NCBI GenBank assembly: GCA_016165875.1
Contig: JABBOT010000080.1
Coordinates: 43,311,772-43,375,771 of the forward strand
Source of the DNA: Acanthopleura granulata
Taxonomy: Eukaryota > Mollusca > Polyplacophora > Chitonida > Chitonidae
Direction: 5' to 3'
Length of the DNA: 64,000 nucleotides
This document shows positions 49,570 through 61,309 of this stretch, one piece after another. The translations under genes and the position numbers were made by a program. A model generated the notes under the pieces. That model was not told the origin of the DNA and did not search any database. It saw nothing but the letters and a program-made list of their open reading frames with translations. Within the stretch, counting starts at the first letter, position 1. Each line of letters starts with the position of its first letter.

Positions 49570-51130
49570 ATTAAAATCTAGTCTAACTTACACTTACCTG
49601 ATCGGTAACAATATATTTTAGCACAACAAGTAACATTTATATCATGAGAAAGGAGCTGTACCGATAGAAATAAAAAGGTATTCGATTTTGACACCATCTA
49701 TAGTTTTGCAAGTATAGCTGTGGCTACCATTAAACACAGATTTGCATCAAAAGAATGTCACTTACATTTCATGCATTAGAAGACTACGGCGCTTTCCGAA
49801 ACGTCCCTCAGTTAAACGTTAACCTGTCTGTGCATTATTTTTACCTGGCATTATGTCAGTCATATTCTGACAACACATTTCATTTAAAAGTACAGCAGGA
49901 ACTCCAGATTGTTAATCTGGAGTTATATCAACACATCATACTTACAATAAAAGAAAATACGCAAGGAAATGCCATACTGGGTAACAGGGGACACCTGGAC
50001 ATTGACCCGTTACCAACTGATTTGATTCACGCCATCGGTGGGAATGATCCGGCTTTGTCACAGTGGACTGGATTAACCACCGTACACATGATATGCGTGT
50101 ATATTACTTCGGTAAGCTTCGAAACACATGTCTGTGATCGGAATAGCAAAAGTTGTAATAACCCCCGCACATCTGCTCGCCGAGGGCAGTAAATTAAACG
50201 ACGGTATATTTGTGTGTTCTGTTTGGTTAGAGAAGATCGATTCCGACTGACCACAGCATAGCCATCCGGAAAAATCATTGTCAACGACAGAAAGCAACCA
50301 AGGTCACATCATGTCTTCCGCCCATGCCCACATTCGATATACCCACCATATTCTATGCCGTTGGCAATTCGAACGCCCGAAAGGAGCGCACAGATGAATG
50401 TCAGTGCTACGGCCTTCTCAGTTTAACATGACGGTAGTTTGATGAAAGCAAAAAAACTGTTCCTCAACAGTTCGGATGTAATAAATATCCCCATGTGTTA
50501 CTCCTGTTGTGCTTACCGGGCGGATATTGTGCCTAAAGAAAACGTTTTAATTAAGAGCATAGTCATTTGGTTGTTGACATCCCATGAATGCTGTGACAGA
50601 GCCACCTATTGACTGTTTTTGGAAATACATATCTGTAGACCTAATGTAAGGCTTACTGGTTGGTTGCATTCCATTTGTACAGTCAGCGAGTGACTAGTTA
50701 GAGAAATTTAATTAACTAGCAAGAAGCATATACCATTTGTCAACATTGACCATTTTCAATATCTACCTCCAAGTTTGCCCTATCGAAGACTTTCATGGTG
50801 ATCTTAAAGTAAGCTATAAAACTTTCAATTTCCCTTGATAGTGGTCGTTCATGTAATACTGATGATTTCATGGGTAATTTCTTGCCATGATATAAGATAT
50901 TACATCAGTGAGAGTAAAACCAAAGCAACGATCTCAGTATGATATATGGCAAATGGTCACATGTAACCGGTGAAACCTGACCCCTGGTAAATTTACCTCA
51001 GTTAACATCTAACTGTTAATGTAACTTTGACTTGCTTAGACTGTAGCAACTTAAACCCAGCTCAACCAACATGGCACAAGAACAATTTGTTTAAAATTTG
51101 CCGTGATGATAATTGTAACTGGTAGTTGGC
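49570..51130. other. Intergenic; 145-codon open frame of unknown meaning
   Basis: Plus strand 49755-50192 is open for 145 codons from an ATG. It shows no signal peptide, repeat or family signature, and base composition does not stand out. I do not call it a gene. Confidence 0.25.
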
Positions 51131-51365
51131 TGTGATGAAAGGTGCTTTCCTTTCGGTCGTTTTGTTACACGAGGTGCGAATCCAAATCCATTGTTAGACA
51201 GGGAATTCGTAGATTCCCCCACTCTTTCTGTATAGCTACATTAAGGGTGAAGGACGCTCGCGTGGCTGTTTGCACAATCTTACATTCTTTGAAGACCACT
51301 TGCCCTCCACCAGTATGCTGTGTATATCATCTGTACCTTACACGCGCGAAAGCCTGTCAATAACT

Positions 51366-51484
51366 TGCGAAAGATTGCTGTTTTACCCCGGTCACTCCAG
51401 CTTTCTTCCACTCACAAGTCCCGACGGTCATCGTGCAAGTGACAAATTTTTGATTGTGGTGTTAAACAACTATGAAATAAATTA
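51366..51484 (+). mobile_element. Diverged SINE tail, variant form
   Basis: 'ccccggtcactccagctttc', 'ttccactcacaagtcccgac', 'ggtcatcgtgcaagtgacaa' and 'gtggtgttaaacaac' then 'gaaataaat' follow the SINE tail order in a variant form. A B-box-like 'ggtgcgaatccaaatcc' lies near 51175, which could be the head. Confidence 0.45.
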
Positions 51485-51489
51485 CAATA

Positions 51490-54400
51490 TTTTTTAACAG
51501 TTGAATCACTGGTCCAGAATTATTAAAAATATTGCCTTCCAGTCACATGAGACATGGAAAAGGCGATGCTCAACCCACCAGCAGAATCCTGCATTATACA
51601 GAAATAGAAAATAAAAGACAGCGGTAAGGAAAACAAAAAGAGCAACGACCTCAGTAAACTCGAAAACTTTGTCCGCAATGGTTAAAAGACGTTTCAAGTT
51701 CCCTTGGATTACTTATTATCTTTAAAAGTGTATGTGTTGTCTATATATCCTGTGGTTTAGGAAAGGTGATGAGGTCTGTCTACAATGAGATTGCCTCTAC
51801 ACCTCAGTCCAGCCAGATGAGTGGGCTGCATGGTGACAGATATCAGTCCCGGGAAGACTGTGAGATGGTTGACACAAGTAGAAAACGCGTTACTCATACT
51901 GTCAGACGCCTGTCACCTACGTCAGGAGTGTGAAACCTACCCGACAGGACGACAAGTCGAATCTCAATAGCTTTTAGTTATGTAATCCAGCGATCAAGGA
52001 TTTTATAGTAAGCTCATGTATGTAGCAACTGAAAGGGTTTATTCCATGTGGTGTTGTCCACTGGATGCAGCGTCGAGATATATCGCAACACATGATATTA
52101 ACAACGATAGAGACGCATATTTATTTATCCAATCGGTTTGCTGATTGGTTGACTGAATGCTTCTCTGATCCGTGCCTGCTTCACTAGTTTGCTTGCTAGG
52201 TTTATTTGTACGTTTATTTCTTAAGTCTGTTTGACTGGTTTTGAAAGCTACCCTTCGTATGCTGTCATTAACACAAAATTACACGTTATATAAGGGAACG
52301 AGGGTCACGTTCGAAATATCACGTAAATACCGTTTCTTGTATCATATTTTCGGTTTGATTTGCAGTTTTTGTGATCGTGGGCGGTGTATTCCAACATGGA
52401 AATTCATACTCCAGGCTAGGAGTCAGCACTGGATCCATTCAGACCAATTCCTTGCTATCTATAGGACCCAGATTTCGCGGCAAAGGTCACCTATGTAAAT
52501 GCCAAGTTCTGACATGAGGTGTCAGAGTGTTATTTTGTCGCCGTTTGGATACACCTGTCATTCCGGACGGGAGGTAGAAAAGGTCGATTCCGGTCATATG
52601 ACGAGACATGGACGATCATCAATCCCAGCCCACGCTCGCTGGATTGTCCACGCCTACACAAAAACTAACCGCTTTAGTGGAATGTGCCCAGCATATATAG
52701 AAAATAGACCTGCTCCTCTTTGGTTTGTCTTTGTTTTTTGCTCACGTTCCTGTCGGAAGCCACCACATCCTCCCAATCTACATGAACAACCAACCGCTTT
52801 TTCTAATTCGGAATGAGTTCCGCCTAACCAATGGACAGAGAGTCTTAGAAGCAAGTATTCTGTATGAGTTTAGGGGGTTTCTTTGACCTTTCCTTGGAAA
52901 TTCTTGGAATATTTAAGTCATGTCAAATCAGACATCATCAACTCTCCATCCATTCAGCCGAGACTGGCCCATTTTTAATTTATTTATTTTTTGCTTCGTG
53001 AAAGAGAATGAGTTAAGAATTTCTTAACTTTGTTTCTGATTGATAATAGACCACGAGAGCTACAGGCTTACAATGGGGAAAGCCGGATCCTTAATCGATC
53101 TCGAATACAAATGTGACACAAACATAAAGCAACAAATGTTTTTGTAGTAAGTCCTTATTTCCGGCGGCGTACTACATTCGCTCAATTTATAGGAACTTTG
53201 CAACTATCCTTTTCTAATTTAGAATGCATTAATCATGTCTGTGCGATCCGTTGAAGGCATTTGCTTGATATCCAAATATCAGATGAGATGACTGAGTCCA
53301 GCAATTAACGGTATGTAGTGTGACCAGTTTACATGTTGGCGCATAGTTTTCACTTGTAACATGTCATACATCGAGACCTTGTCTAGCTCTCGATTTATCA
53401 ATCACACATAAAGAGACACGTACTTTTAATATGCTTGTTGTCAGCTGGTAGGTCTAAGGCCAAATGACTCCATTTCCACGTAAATCTTGGGGATTTAGCC
53501 TCGGAGACGAGCCTGCATGACTGACATACACTGACGGTTTTGGTTCGCGCTGGAACCTTCATCATCGGAGTCATAGCAAAAAGGCTAGAGCAATCCTATG
53601 CCGTGGCTTTGTACAAGACCCCATATTAATAACAGACGTTTATGTTTCTCCAAATAACTGCTTACAAAGCTTCCCGAACCTAATGGACAAAGGTGGGTGG
53701 TCTGCCTTGCGTCCAGTCCATCTCTGCCATGCATCCTCGAACCATCCAGGAGTTTCAGAGATATAGAGTTAATCAAGAAGCAAACTACGATCAATAAAAG
53801 ATAACAGCCACATGCCGGTTTAATGTGATATCAACAACACCATCTTGTGATTGTCTGACTGATTAACTGAAGTAATCTTATCTCAGTATGACTGTCAGTA
53901 AAGCATCCGTCACTTAGCATAGACTGGGAAGTCGGTTTCACCATAAACATTAGAGTGGTGTTTTCAGCAAGTATTTCTAGGCAAAGTATAGGAACCCCCG
54001 TGCTGGTCGACACAATCAATACCTGCTAGATTAGAGCCCTGATAGAGAGTAACTGTCGTGGTAAAACACGGTTTATTACAGCAGCCCTGTATTTGATACG
54101 CCAGGCTAGTGGAAGCTTTTCTTTAGAGAGAGAGTAAAGCTTAGTTAAGATCGGCTTTATGATTACACAGGTCAGTTTATGGCATCGATGCAGACTCCTT
54201 GATTTTAACATAGACTCATCTTAAAACATTGTATACCGAACTGTTTTATCCTTTCCAACCTGGGACTGGTCTAACGGAAATGCTACATTATGCTCATTCT
54301 TGATGGCTCCTATGTTAACACGTTTGATGATATTATTGCTGAGTGCCTTGGCGTTATTTGACAGAAAAAGACAAAAGCGACAAAAGCAAAAGCCTTGCGC

Positions 54401-54600
54401 TGTGTAATTTTTTATTTATTTTATGAAAAATTAATTTGACTGTTTGTCGTGAGTGCATTGTGGCAAATGCAAAAGTACACAGTAAATTTGAAGCGCAATT
54501 GCCTTACACATTTTCCACATGTATTACAATCGCTTCAGGTTTACATTCAGATGTGCTTAAACACGCCATGTGCCTGGTCACACTTCCATATGCACTGACG
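51490..54600. other. Intergenic, nothing recognised
   Basis: Scattered 60-105-codon frames on both strands, none with a signature. Confidence 0.35.
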
Positions 54601-54605
54601 CGACC

Positions 54606-55045
54606 TTCTGGACATGAGTGCTAACAAAACCTCCCTGAACATTAGTGCTGACGTGACCTACCGGAACATGAGTGCTAACATGACCAGCCAGGACATGGGA
54701 GCTGATGTGACCATCCGGGACATTAGTGCTGACGTGACCAGCCAGGACATAAGTACTGGCGTGACCTGCCGAAACATGACTGCTAACATGACCTGCCGGG
54801 ACATCAGTGCTAACATGATCTGCAGGGACATGAGTACTGACGTGACCCACCGGGACATGAGTGCTAACATGACCCACCGGGACATAACAGCTAACATGAC
54901 CTGTCGGCACATGACCCGCCGTGACATGAGTGCTGACATGACCTGCCGGGACATCAGTGGTAACACCACCTGCTGGGACATGAATGCTAACATGTCTTGC
55001 CAGGACATGAGTGATGACGTGAACATAGGGCTGATGTGACCTGCC
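54606..55045. repeat. Minisatellite, 27-bp unit, about 16 copies, open on both strands
   Basis: Unit like 'gacatgagtgctaacatgacctgccgg'. Since 27 is a multiple of three, the plus strand is open for 141 codons (nonapeptide MSANMTCRD type) and the minus strand for 168 and 122 codons in two frames (HVSTHVPAG and MLALMSRQV types). Variation hits all codon positions, which favours a non-coding minisatellite. Confidence 0.85.
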
Positions 55046-55049
55046 TTGA

Positions 55050-55640
55050 CTTTGATACTTGTATGGCCTGTGGACGAGGAACATTAGTCATACAGTTTCG
55101 TGATGGGAAATGTCAGATGTGAGATGATTTGATAAATGGCCATTTTCAGCTTTATAAAAAGCATTCAGTCGAAGTGAAGGCTTTGTTTTCAATAAAACGA
55201 GACACTTGACCAGCTTGGGGGTCTAACCACAGCTGATTTCAGGAGGGTACAGTGTGGATACAGACGAGACGAGAGTCACGCTAAAGGTCTATACTGTACC
55301 TATATGACATTGTTATGTCTTTATCAGACGTAATAATCAGCATGCGAAGTGCCAAAACATAATCCTACGTGTATGGCCAGAAAACAGAAGAAGCTAAGTG
55401 CATACAAAGTAGAGAACATCAGCGGTTTTCAGGGCGTATTGTCCAGAACATGTGCTGTCAGAACCTGGGAGGTCTTTGCGTCTAACAAATTTCTTATAAT
55501 TTAACGCCATTACCCGGATTACCGCTTCCACGCAGCCATTTTTATCACAGCATTAGGTTTTGGTATTCCCACTAGCTCTTCCGAAATTTTTTTAAGTTTA
55601 TTCATTTGATTGTTTATTAATTCTATACTTAAGTATTGGT
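55050..55640. other. Intergenic, nothing recognised
   Basis: No gene-like or repeat signal beyond the flanking elements. Confidence 0.35.
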
Positions 55641-55643
55641 CAC

Positions 55644-55900
55644 TTACATGCCAGCGACCGGTTAGCGCGCTGGTGCAGCGTAAACACCCAGAAGCTTCCC
55701 ATCAATGCTGTCTCAGTAGGCTTCCTCTCCGGCAGTGCGTGGGAAGGTCTGCCAGCAACCTGCGGATGGTCGTGGGTTTCGGCAGGGCTCTGCGCAAATT
55801 CCTCCCACCATAATGCTGGCCGTCGTCGTGTAAGTGAAATACTCTTGAGAACAGGGTAAAACACCAAGCAAATGAATAAATAGATAATTACATGCTAGCG
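55644..55900 (+). mobile_element. Full-length SINE with 13-bp target duplication
   Basis: Head 'gaccggttagcgcgctggtg', body 'gcggatggtcgtgggtttcg', 'cctcccaccataatgctggc', 'cgtcgtcgtgtaagtgaaat' and tail 'acaccaagcaaatgaataaa'. Flanks repeat as TTACATGCCAGCG (55644-55656) and TTACATGCTAGCG (55888-55900), one mismatch. Confidence 0.9.
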
Positions 55901-56242
55901 GTGGCCTTTCTGGCGTGACAGACACTAGAGATTCTGGGAAAAGTTCCTAAAGCATCAGCGTAACCGTCGAGCTTAACCAAGTTACAGACAATTTTGTCTA
56001 CTTTAAACACACAGCTAGCGCTAAGGCTCTGTGAACAACGAGGTTGAAGAAATCTAGAAATTCTCCGTCCAAGACCCACTTGTACGAAGCACTCTTAAGG
56101 CTGGCTTCTTCACGTACGTGCTGCCATGTCGATGCAATGCCTACGATATTGGTTCCGATTGTATTTACGTGCTCGTAACGCTTAGATGGCTTCGTACAAG
56201 TGGTGCCAGGGCAACAGGTACGCCGTAGAGTTGGGGATGGTA

Positions 56243-57280
56243 CATCGTACTCTCACTGAGCTAGGTCTCTGGTTCCCTAGCCTTTCCACCATACCCCCTC
56301 ACTCAGCTAGGTGTCTGGTATGTAGGGTATGTATGTAGGCTTTTACAGCACAACACTTACTAAGCTAGATCTCTGGTTCCCTAGCCTTTCCACCATACCC
56401 CCTCACTCAGCTAGGTGTCTGGTATGTAGGGAGAGGCTTTTACAGCACAACACTTACTAAGCTAGATCTCTGGTTCCCTAGCCTTTCCACCATACCCCCT
56501 CACTCAGCTAGGTGTCTGGTATGTAGGGAGAGGCTTTTACAGCACAACACTTACTAAGCTAGATCTCTGGTTCCCTAGCCTTTCCACCATACCCCCTCAC
56601 TCAGCTAGGTGTCTGGTATGTAGGGAGAGGCTTTTACAGCACAACACTTACTAAGCTAGATCTCTGGTTCCCTAGCCTTTCCACCATACCCCCTCACTCA
56701 GCTAGGTGTCTGGTATGTAGGGAGAGGCTTTTACAGCACAACACTTACTAAGCTAGATCTCTGGTTCCCTAGCCTTTCCACCATACCCCCTCACTCAGCT
56801 AGGTGTCTGGTATGTAGGGAGGGGCTTCTACAGCACAACACTTAATAAGCTCGGTCTCTGGTTCCCTAGATTTGATACCACACCCCTCAATGGGCTAGAT
56901 CTCCTGTTCCTTGGCCTTTACTACACACCGCTCACTGAGCTAGGTGTCTTGATCCCTGGCCTTTACACCACAGTTTTAACTGAGTTAGGTCTCTAATTCC
57001 CGGGCCTTTACACGACAGTCTTAACTGAGCTAAATCTCTTGTTCCCTGGTCTTTACACCACACCCCTCACTGAGTTAGATCTCCTGTTCCCTGGTATTTC
57101 GCCAGTGTCTTAACTGAGCTAAGTCTTGTTCCCTGGCCTTTACACCACACCCCTCACTGAGCTAGGTTTCCTGTTCCCTGGTATTTCGCCACAGTCTTAA
57201 CTGAGCTAAGTCTTGTTCCCTGGCCTTTACACCACACCACACACTGAACTGGGTCTCTGGTCTTTACAAAACCCCTAACA
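56243..57280. repeat. 97-bp higher-order tandem repeat with degenerate ~48-bp flank
   Basis: From 56340 to about 56850 a 97-base unit repeats with starts at 56340, 56437, 56534, 56631, 56728 and 56825, and the middle copies look identical. Each unit is a dimer of two related halves of about 48 bases, each with a 'ctcagctaggtctctggt' and 'ccctagcctttac' type core. From about 56880 to 57280 only diverged half-units are left ('cactgagctaggtctc', 'ttccctggcctttacaccac'). Confidence 0.9.
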
Positions 57281-57289
57281 GTGCTAGAT

Positions 57290-59140
57290 GAAAAGACCGG
57301 TGTTGCTGTTTATTTCTCTTATTTTGTTATTTTCATGCTTGTTTTTGTTTCATTTGTGCATATCGGCAATTCCCAGGTTGGACTTGTGGCTCTAACATCG
57401 ATGCAGTTATAACTTGACGCAAACGCTGCCTGAGTTGAGCTGCAACAAACACACGTCTGCATGTGAATAATCGTGTAACGGCCTTTTTGCCAGCAACCGT
57501 TTTGTGTACAAGTTTCATTTGTTATGACTTGAAATGTTGGCTAAGTTATAGTTAGATATGGGGCATGAAGGTATCAACACGGTTTTTACATATCCTACAA
57601 AGAGACATGCTCAGTGGGAAATTTAGGGGAAGTTGGCCATATGTGGATGCCCTCTGTGACGTATATCCTATACTTTGTGGCCGCCTCACTGACCGCGAGG
57701 TTTCCACATCTGCTCTACAGTCAACCATAGCCTTAAATTTTTTACTTGAGTTAAAATGCTATATACAATATGAAACAAAATCAATGAAAAGTTACTTCCA
57801 CTACTCTTACTATTTAACAAAATTAAATACAGAAATTGAAGTGCAATTTTCAATGCATACGGACAACCAATTTCTTTAAGGAGCAGGTATATATTTTTGT
57901 AGTGCCCCCAATGTTCAGTGTTACAATATAAATTGTTCAATAAATGTCAGTGTCTAAGTCACGAAAAAACCTGACAGCCGTTTTTAGCCATGCAATGTCT
58001 ATGTTACTTCTGTGTTCTCACTCATGCTGTGCACAGATTCCTCTGCCATAAGACTACCGGGTAAGATATATATCCTTATATCGCCACTCTCTTGTCCAGA
58101 TATATCATACAGACTTTACAGTGTTCTTTACACAGTGCTTATCAGGGACAGACATCCAGGTTGAGCGCAGGTCTCAAAATATTATACACAAACTCTTAGA
58201 TACCTATGATGCATGCAAGAAACATAGACCTATGTCCGAATAAAACACATTTACAGAGGAGCAGAACCACCGTTTTTCTTCCTAAACCATTAGGTTTCGT
58301 TCAAAATGTCTTCGGCAGGGAAATGATGGCATAGCTTGTTTGTAACAGCGGAATGAGACTGTCTAATCGATTCCTCAATGCTCTGACATTTACAATGACA
58401 TGCGAAGGTACTGTTTTTTCAGAGAGATAAAATCTTCCTGGTGTCCAGGACAGTCCGTGGCCAAAGTAATGTGTAAATCAATAGACATGCAGCCATGGAA
58501 TAACTCGACGTCAGATTAAAATGTGCACAAAATAGCTGAGTGTAGTTTGCCCGATCTTGTAGGTTTTCCGAATGCCCTTATTCAATAAACAGAAAAAAAC
58601 ATAGCTAAGGTGCCACTTGGATGGAATGAAAACCTTACATGTAGAATGGATGGGAGGCGCCTGAAAATGCAGACGATTCGAGAAAATGATGCGGCTGAAT
58701 TTCGTGACCGCCTACAAACGACAAATTTCTTAGCCAAATGACCTTTTTTTCTAAAGTGTTTGGGGTTGAATGCAAAGTATTCTGTCTTCGTTTACGATAT
58801 GAACGGGATTTTTCGCTGCTTCAGACATCGCAGCGAGGTTTCTTCGTTTGAATTTGGCCGTGCGGCCTTCTGAGGCAAATTTATCGGGTCACGGTTTAAC
58901 GCAGGTATTGTCGTCATCATAAAGAGAATACGTGAACTGGAGTGAGCTCAGGTGTTAGTCTTGTCACATTCACGTTAACACTATAGGTGTACTCTGGGAA
59001 GTGGTGCATTTGGAAACTTTTACACATGTGCTAATGAAACACTTTTCAAGTAGACCTATAGACGACTAGAGATTCCACACCTGCTGCGTCAGGCCAGTGG
59101 CTGGCAGCTTTAGTGTCCTCCACCTGCCTCGTATGAAGCT
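57290..59140. other. Intergenic, nothing firm
   Basis: A plus-strand 104-codon frame at 57565-57879 is followed by AATAAA (about 57938). It has no recognised domain and may be chance or a 3' remnant of an element. Confidence 0.3.
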
Positions 59141-59144
59141 TCAG

Positions 59145-59386
59145 TTTATTTAGTTATTTACTTGATTGGTGTTTTACGCTATACTCATAATATTTCACTT
59201 ATACGACGGTGGCCACCATTATGGTGGGAGGAAACCGGACAGAACCCTGGGAAACACACGACTATCCGCAGGTTGCTGAGAGGAAGCCAGCATGAGCTGG
59301 ACTTGAACTCACAGCGATCGCATTGGTGAAAGGCACGGGGTCATAGCGTCGCACTGGCGCGCTAACGCCCTCGCCCACGGAGGCCC
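59145..59386 (-). mobile_element. SINE, near full length
   Basis: Antisense: tail 'cttgattggtgttttacgct', body 'tatacgacggtggccaccat', 'tccgcaggttgctgag', the B-box side 'gaactcacagcgatcgcatt' and head 'gctaacgccctcgcccacgg'. A 21-base word pair ('agctttagtgtcctccacct' and 'agctttgatatcctccacct') lies on both sides but the left one is not adjacent, so I do not call it the target duplication. Confidence 0.9.
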
Positions 59387-59572
59387 CTGTAGCTTTGATA
59401 TCCTCCACCTGACATGTAACCTCAATTTCCTTCATCTGCCAGGCTTCTTTGCGAACTTTGATAATGTAGGTCAAGCTTTCATCCGCGTGCATTTAACAAA
59501 ACGGAAGGTCATCTTTCCGTATGTGTTGTTTAATCGGAAAGAAGCATGTTTGTGTATTTTTAGAATGTTGAA

Positions 59573-59826
59573 TACTACCGTATTATATTTTAGCTGGGAG
59601 AGTTTGCTATACCTCCATCAAGTTACCGCGTTATGTTTTAGCAGGTAGGGTTTGCTGTACCTCCATCAAGTTACCGCGTTATGCTTTAGCAGGTAGGGTT
59701 TTTCCTACCACCGTAAAGGTACGACTTTACTATTTTAGCCTGTCCTTAACAACCATCAAGGTACAGCGTTATATTTTTAGCCTTTCCACTTCCACTAAGG
59801 TACTAGGTTATAGTTTTATCCAGACA
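59573..59826. repeat. Tandem repeat, about 55-bp unit, 5 copies
   Basis: Unit like 'taccgcgttatgttttagcaggtagggtttgctgtacctccatcaagt'. The second and third copies are nearly identical; outer copies drift. Confidence 0.8.
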
Positions 59827-59829
59827 ATT

Positions 59830-61150
59830 CCAAACGTGAGTACTTATACAAATTTGTTTTTGTTTATAGCCTATTTCCTAAGACTCGGCTAGGTTGGAAG
59901 TAAGAGAATTACTTCGTTTCCAATAACGCACAAAAAATCAGTAATGGCGACCAACTTTGTCAATTACTAACGCAATTACAATATTAAAGAGTATTTTTCT
60001 TTTTCCCTGCAAAGAGAAAGTTCTTGCATTCGGGTCCTAATTGAGTAGGATTCTATTTCTTTTCACGATTACTCTTCGTGGAAGGTGACAGCTGAGCGTC
60101 GCCCGTGCGAGACGTGGAGGAGGTCCATATGATGGCCGAATTGTCCAGTGTTGCCAAGGCAACGGCAAACACCCAACGGTAAGCCTCCTCATCAAATGAC
60201 CAGGGGTTGACCCGATGTCATCTTTTCGGAGAAACAAACAAGCCTGTTTGAGGTGAAAACACTGCCTAATACCGATCCACTCAAGGTCTTGGAAATCCGA
60301 AAACATGTCACTTAAACACATTTGTGTCTTGTTCAGGTGAAGAAAACGTAGGATCTCGTGGAGAACGGGATTGTGTGTGTGCTCGTGGGGAGGGGGTCGA
60401 GGATGAACGGTGGAGGAGTGGGGGGGGGGGGTTGAAAGCACAGGCTGTTCCTTGAGAGTGATTATGTAGCCTTCAATCTTTATATGATAAAATACGTCGT
60501 GTGGCTTCCTCGACACTAATAAAGCAGTGCTGGCTCAATCTCACAAATGAACACACACGTGGGGTTGTAAAACACGAACACATCTTCTGTGTTTTGCATG
60601 TCAAAAATAGTTTGTATATAATGATGCAAAGAAAGAGGGTATTTTTCTTTATTGATTTGCGCTTCATGTTTAGCAATAAAGTATTTTATACCGGGAATGG
60701 AGAGTATAGTTGAGCTGACAGGCACAATCAGAGCTGCTAAGCGATCATTAAGGAGCATGTGATCGAATTCATTACCCCAGAGTCGTTCTAATCAAGCGGC
60801 TAACGATTTATTTCTCTGTCTTTTTTACATAGATGCCAGCTGACAAACGCGTACTCTTATATGGTGATATACTGATGTGCAGGTAGACTGCACTACCGAT
60901 ATGCGGGCTGATCTATAGATGCAGATTGTCACTGTTGATATAAGATGCCCTTGGAATGCTTAGTGACCTATTGGTATATAGTCTAAACTGTCCGTTAACA
61001 GACTTCCTTATTGACATTCATAGATTCTCCTTACGACACAGACTAGGCCTTTCGCAGGTTGTCCTGCTTATATTGCCTCTTCTTTAGTTAAACAGCCTGC
61101 TCGTAATTGAAGGCCCGCCGCTTTAACACTGCGGCCTTTGGAAACAAACA
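59830..61150. other. Intergenic; ambiguous exon-like patch at 60060-60180
   Basis: Plus strand 60092-60178 is an open 29-codon stretch between GACAG and a GTAAGC donor. The minus strand of the same DNA is open in two frames. No family recognised. A run of G lies near 60420-60431. Confidence 0.2.
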
Positions 61151-61158
61151 ATGTACAG

Positions 61159-61298
61159 CCTCAGTCGGTCGTATCGATATCTCATTGGAAGTCTGTCAGA
61201 GCAAATGTCTCCTCGCCTTGACCATCGACCAGAAGCTGACAGGATGTAGGGAGGCTGGCTGCACAACTATGCACGATCAATCAGGTGTTACGTGTGGG
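61159..61298 (+). other. Candidate cysteine-rich exon
   Basis: An AG acceptor (ATGTACAG) and a GTATGT donor bracket 140 bases. The open frame has two leading bases and 46 codons, ending in phase 0. It shows a C-x3-C-x13-C-x4-C-x10-C spacing (VCQSKC, TGCREAGC, TCG). No family recognised and no neighbouring exon located. Confidence 0.3.
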
Positions 61299-61309
61299 GT
61301 ATGTCTCTA

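Noticed and set aside
49755..50192. 145-codon plus-strand frame from an ATG
   Set aside because: Length is within what chance gives in 64 kb of this composition; no family signature. Kept only as a note.
60037..60516. 159-codon minus-strand frame
   Set aside because: Includes a proline run coded by a G-rich simple repeat on the other strand, and has no domain signature.
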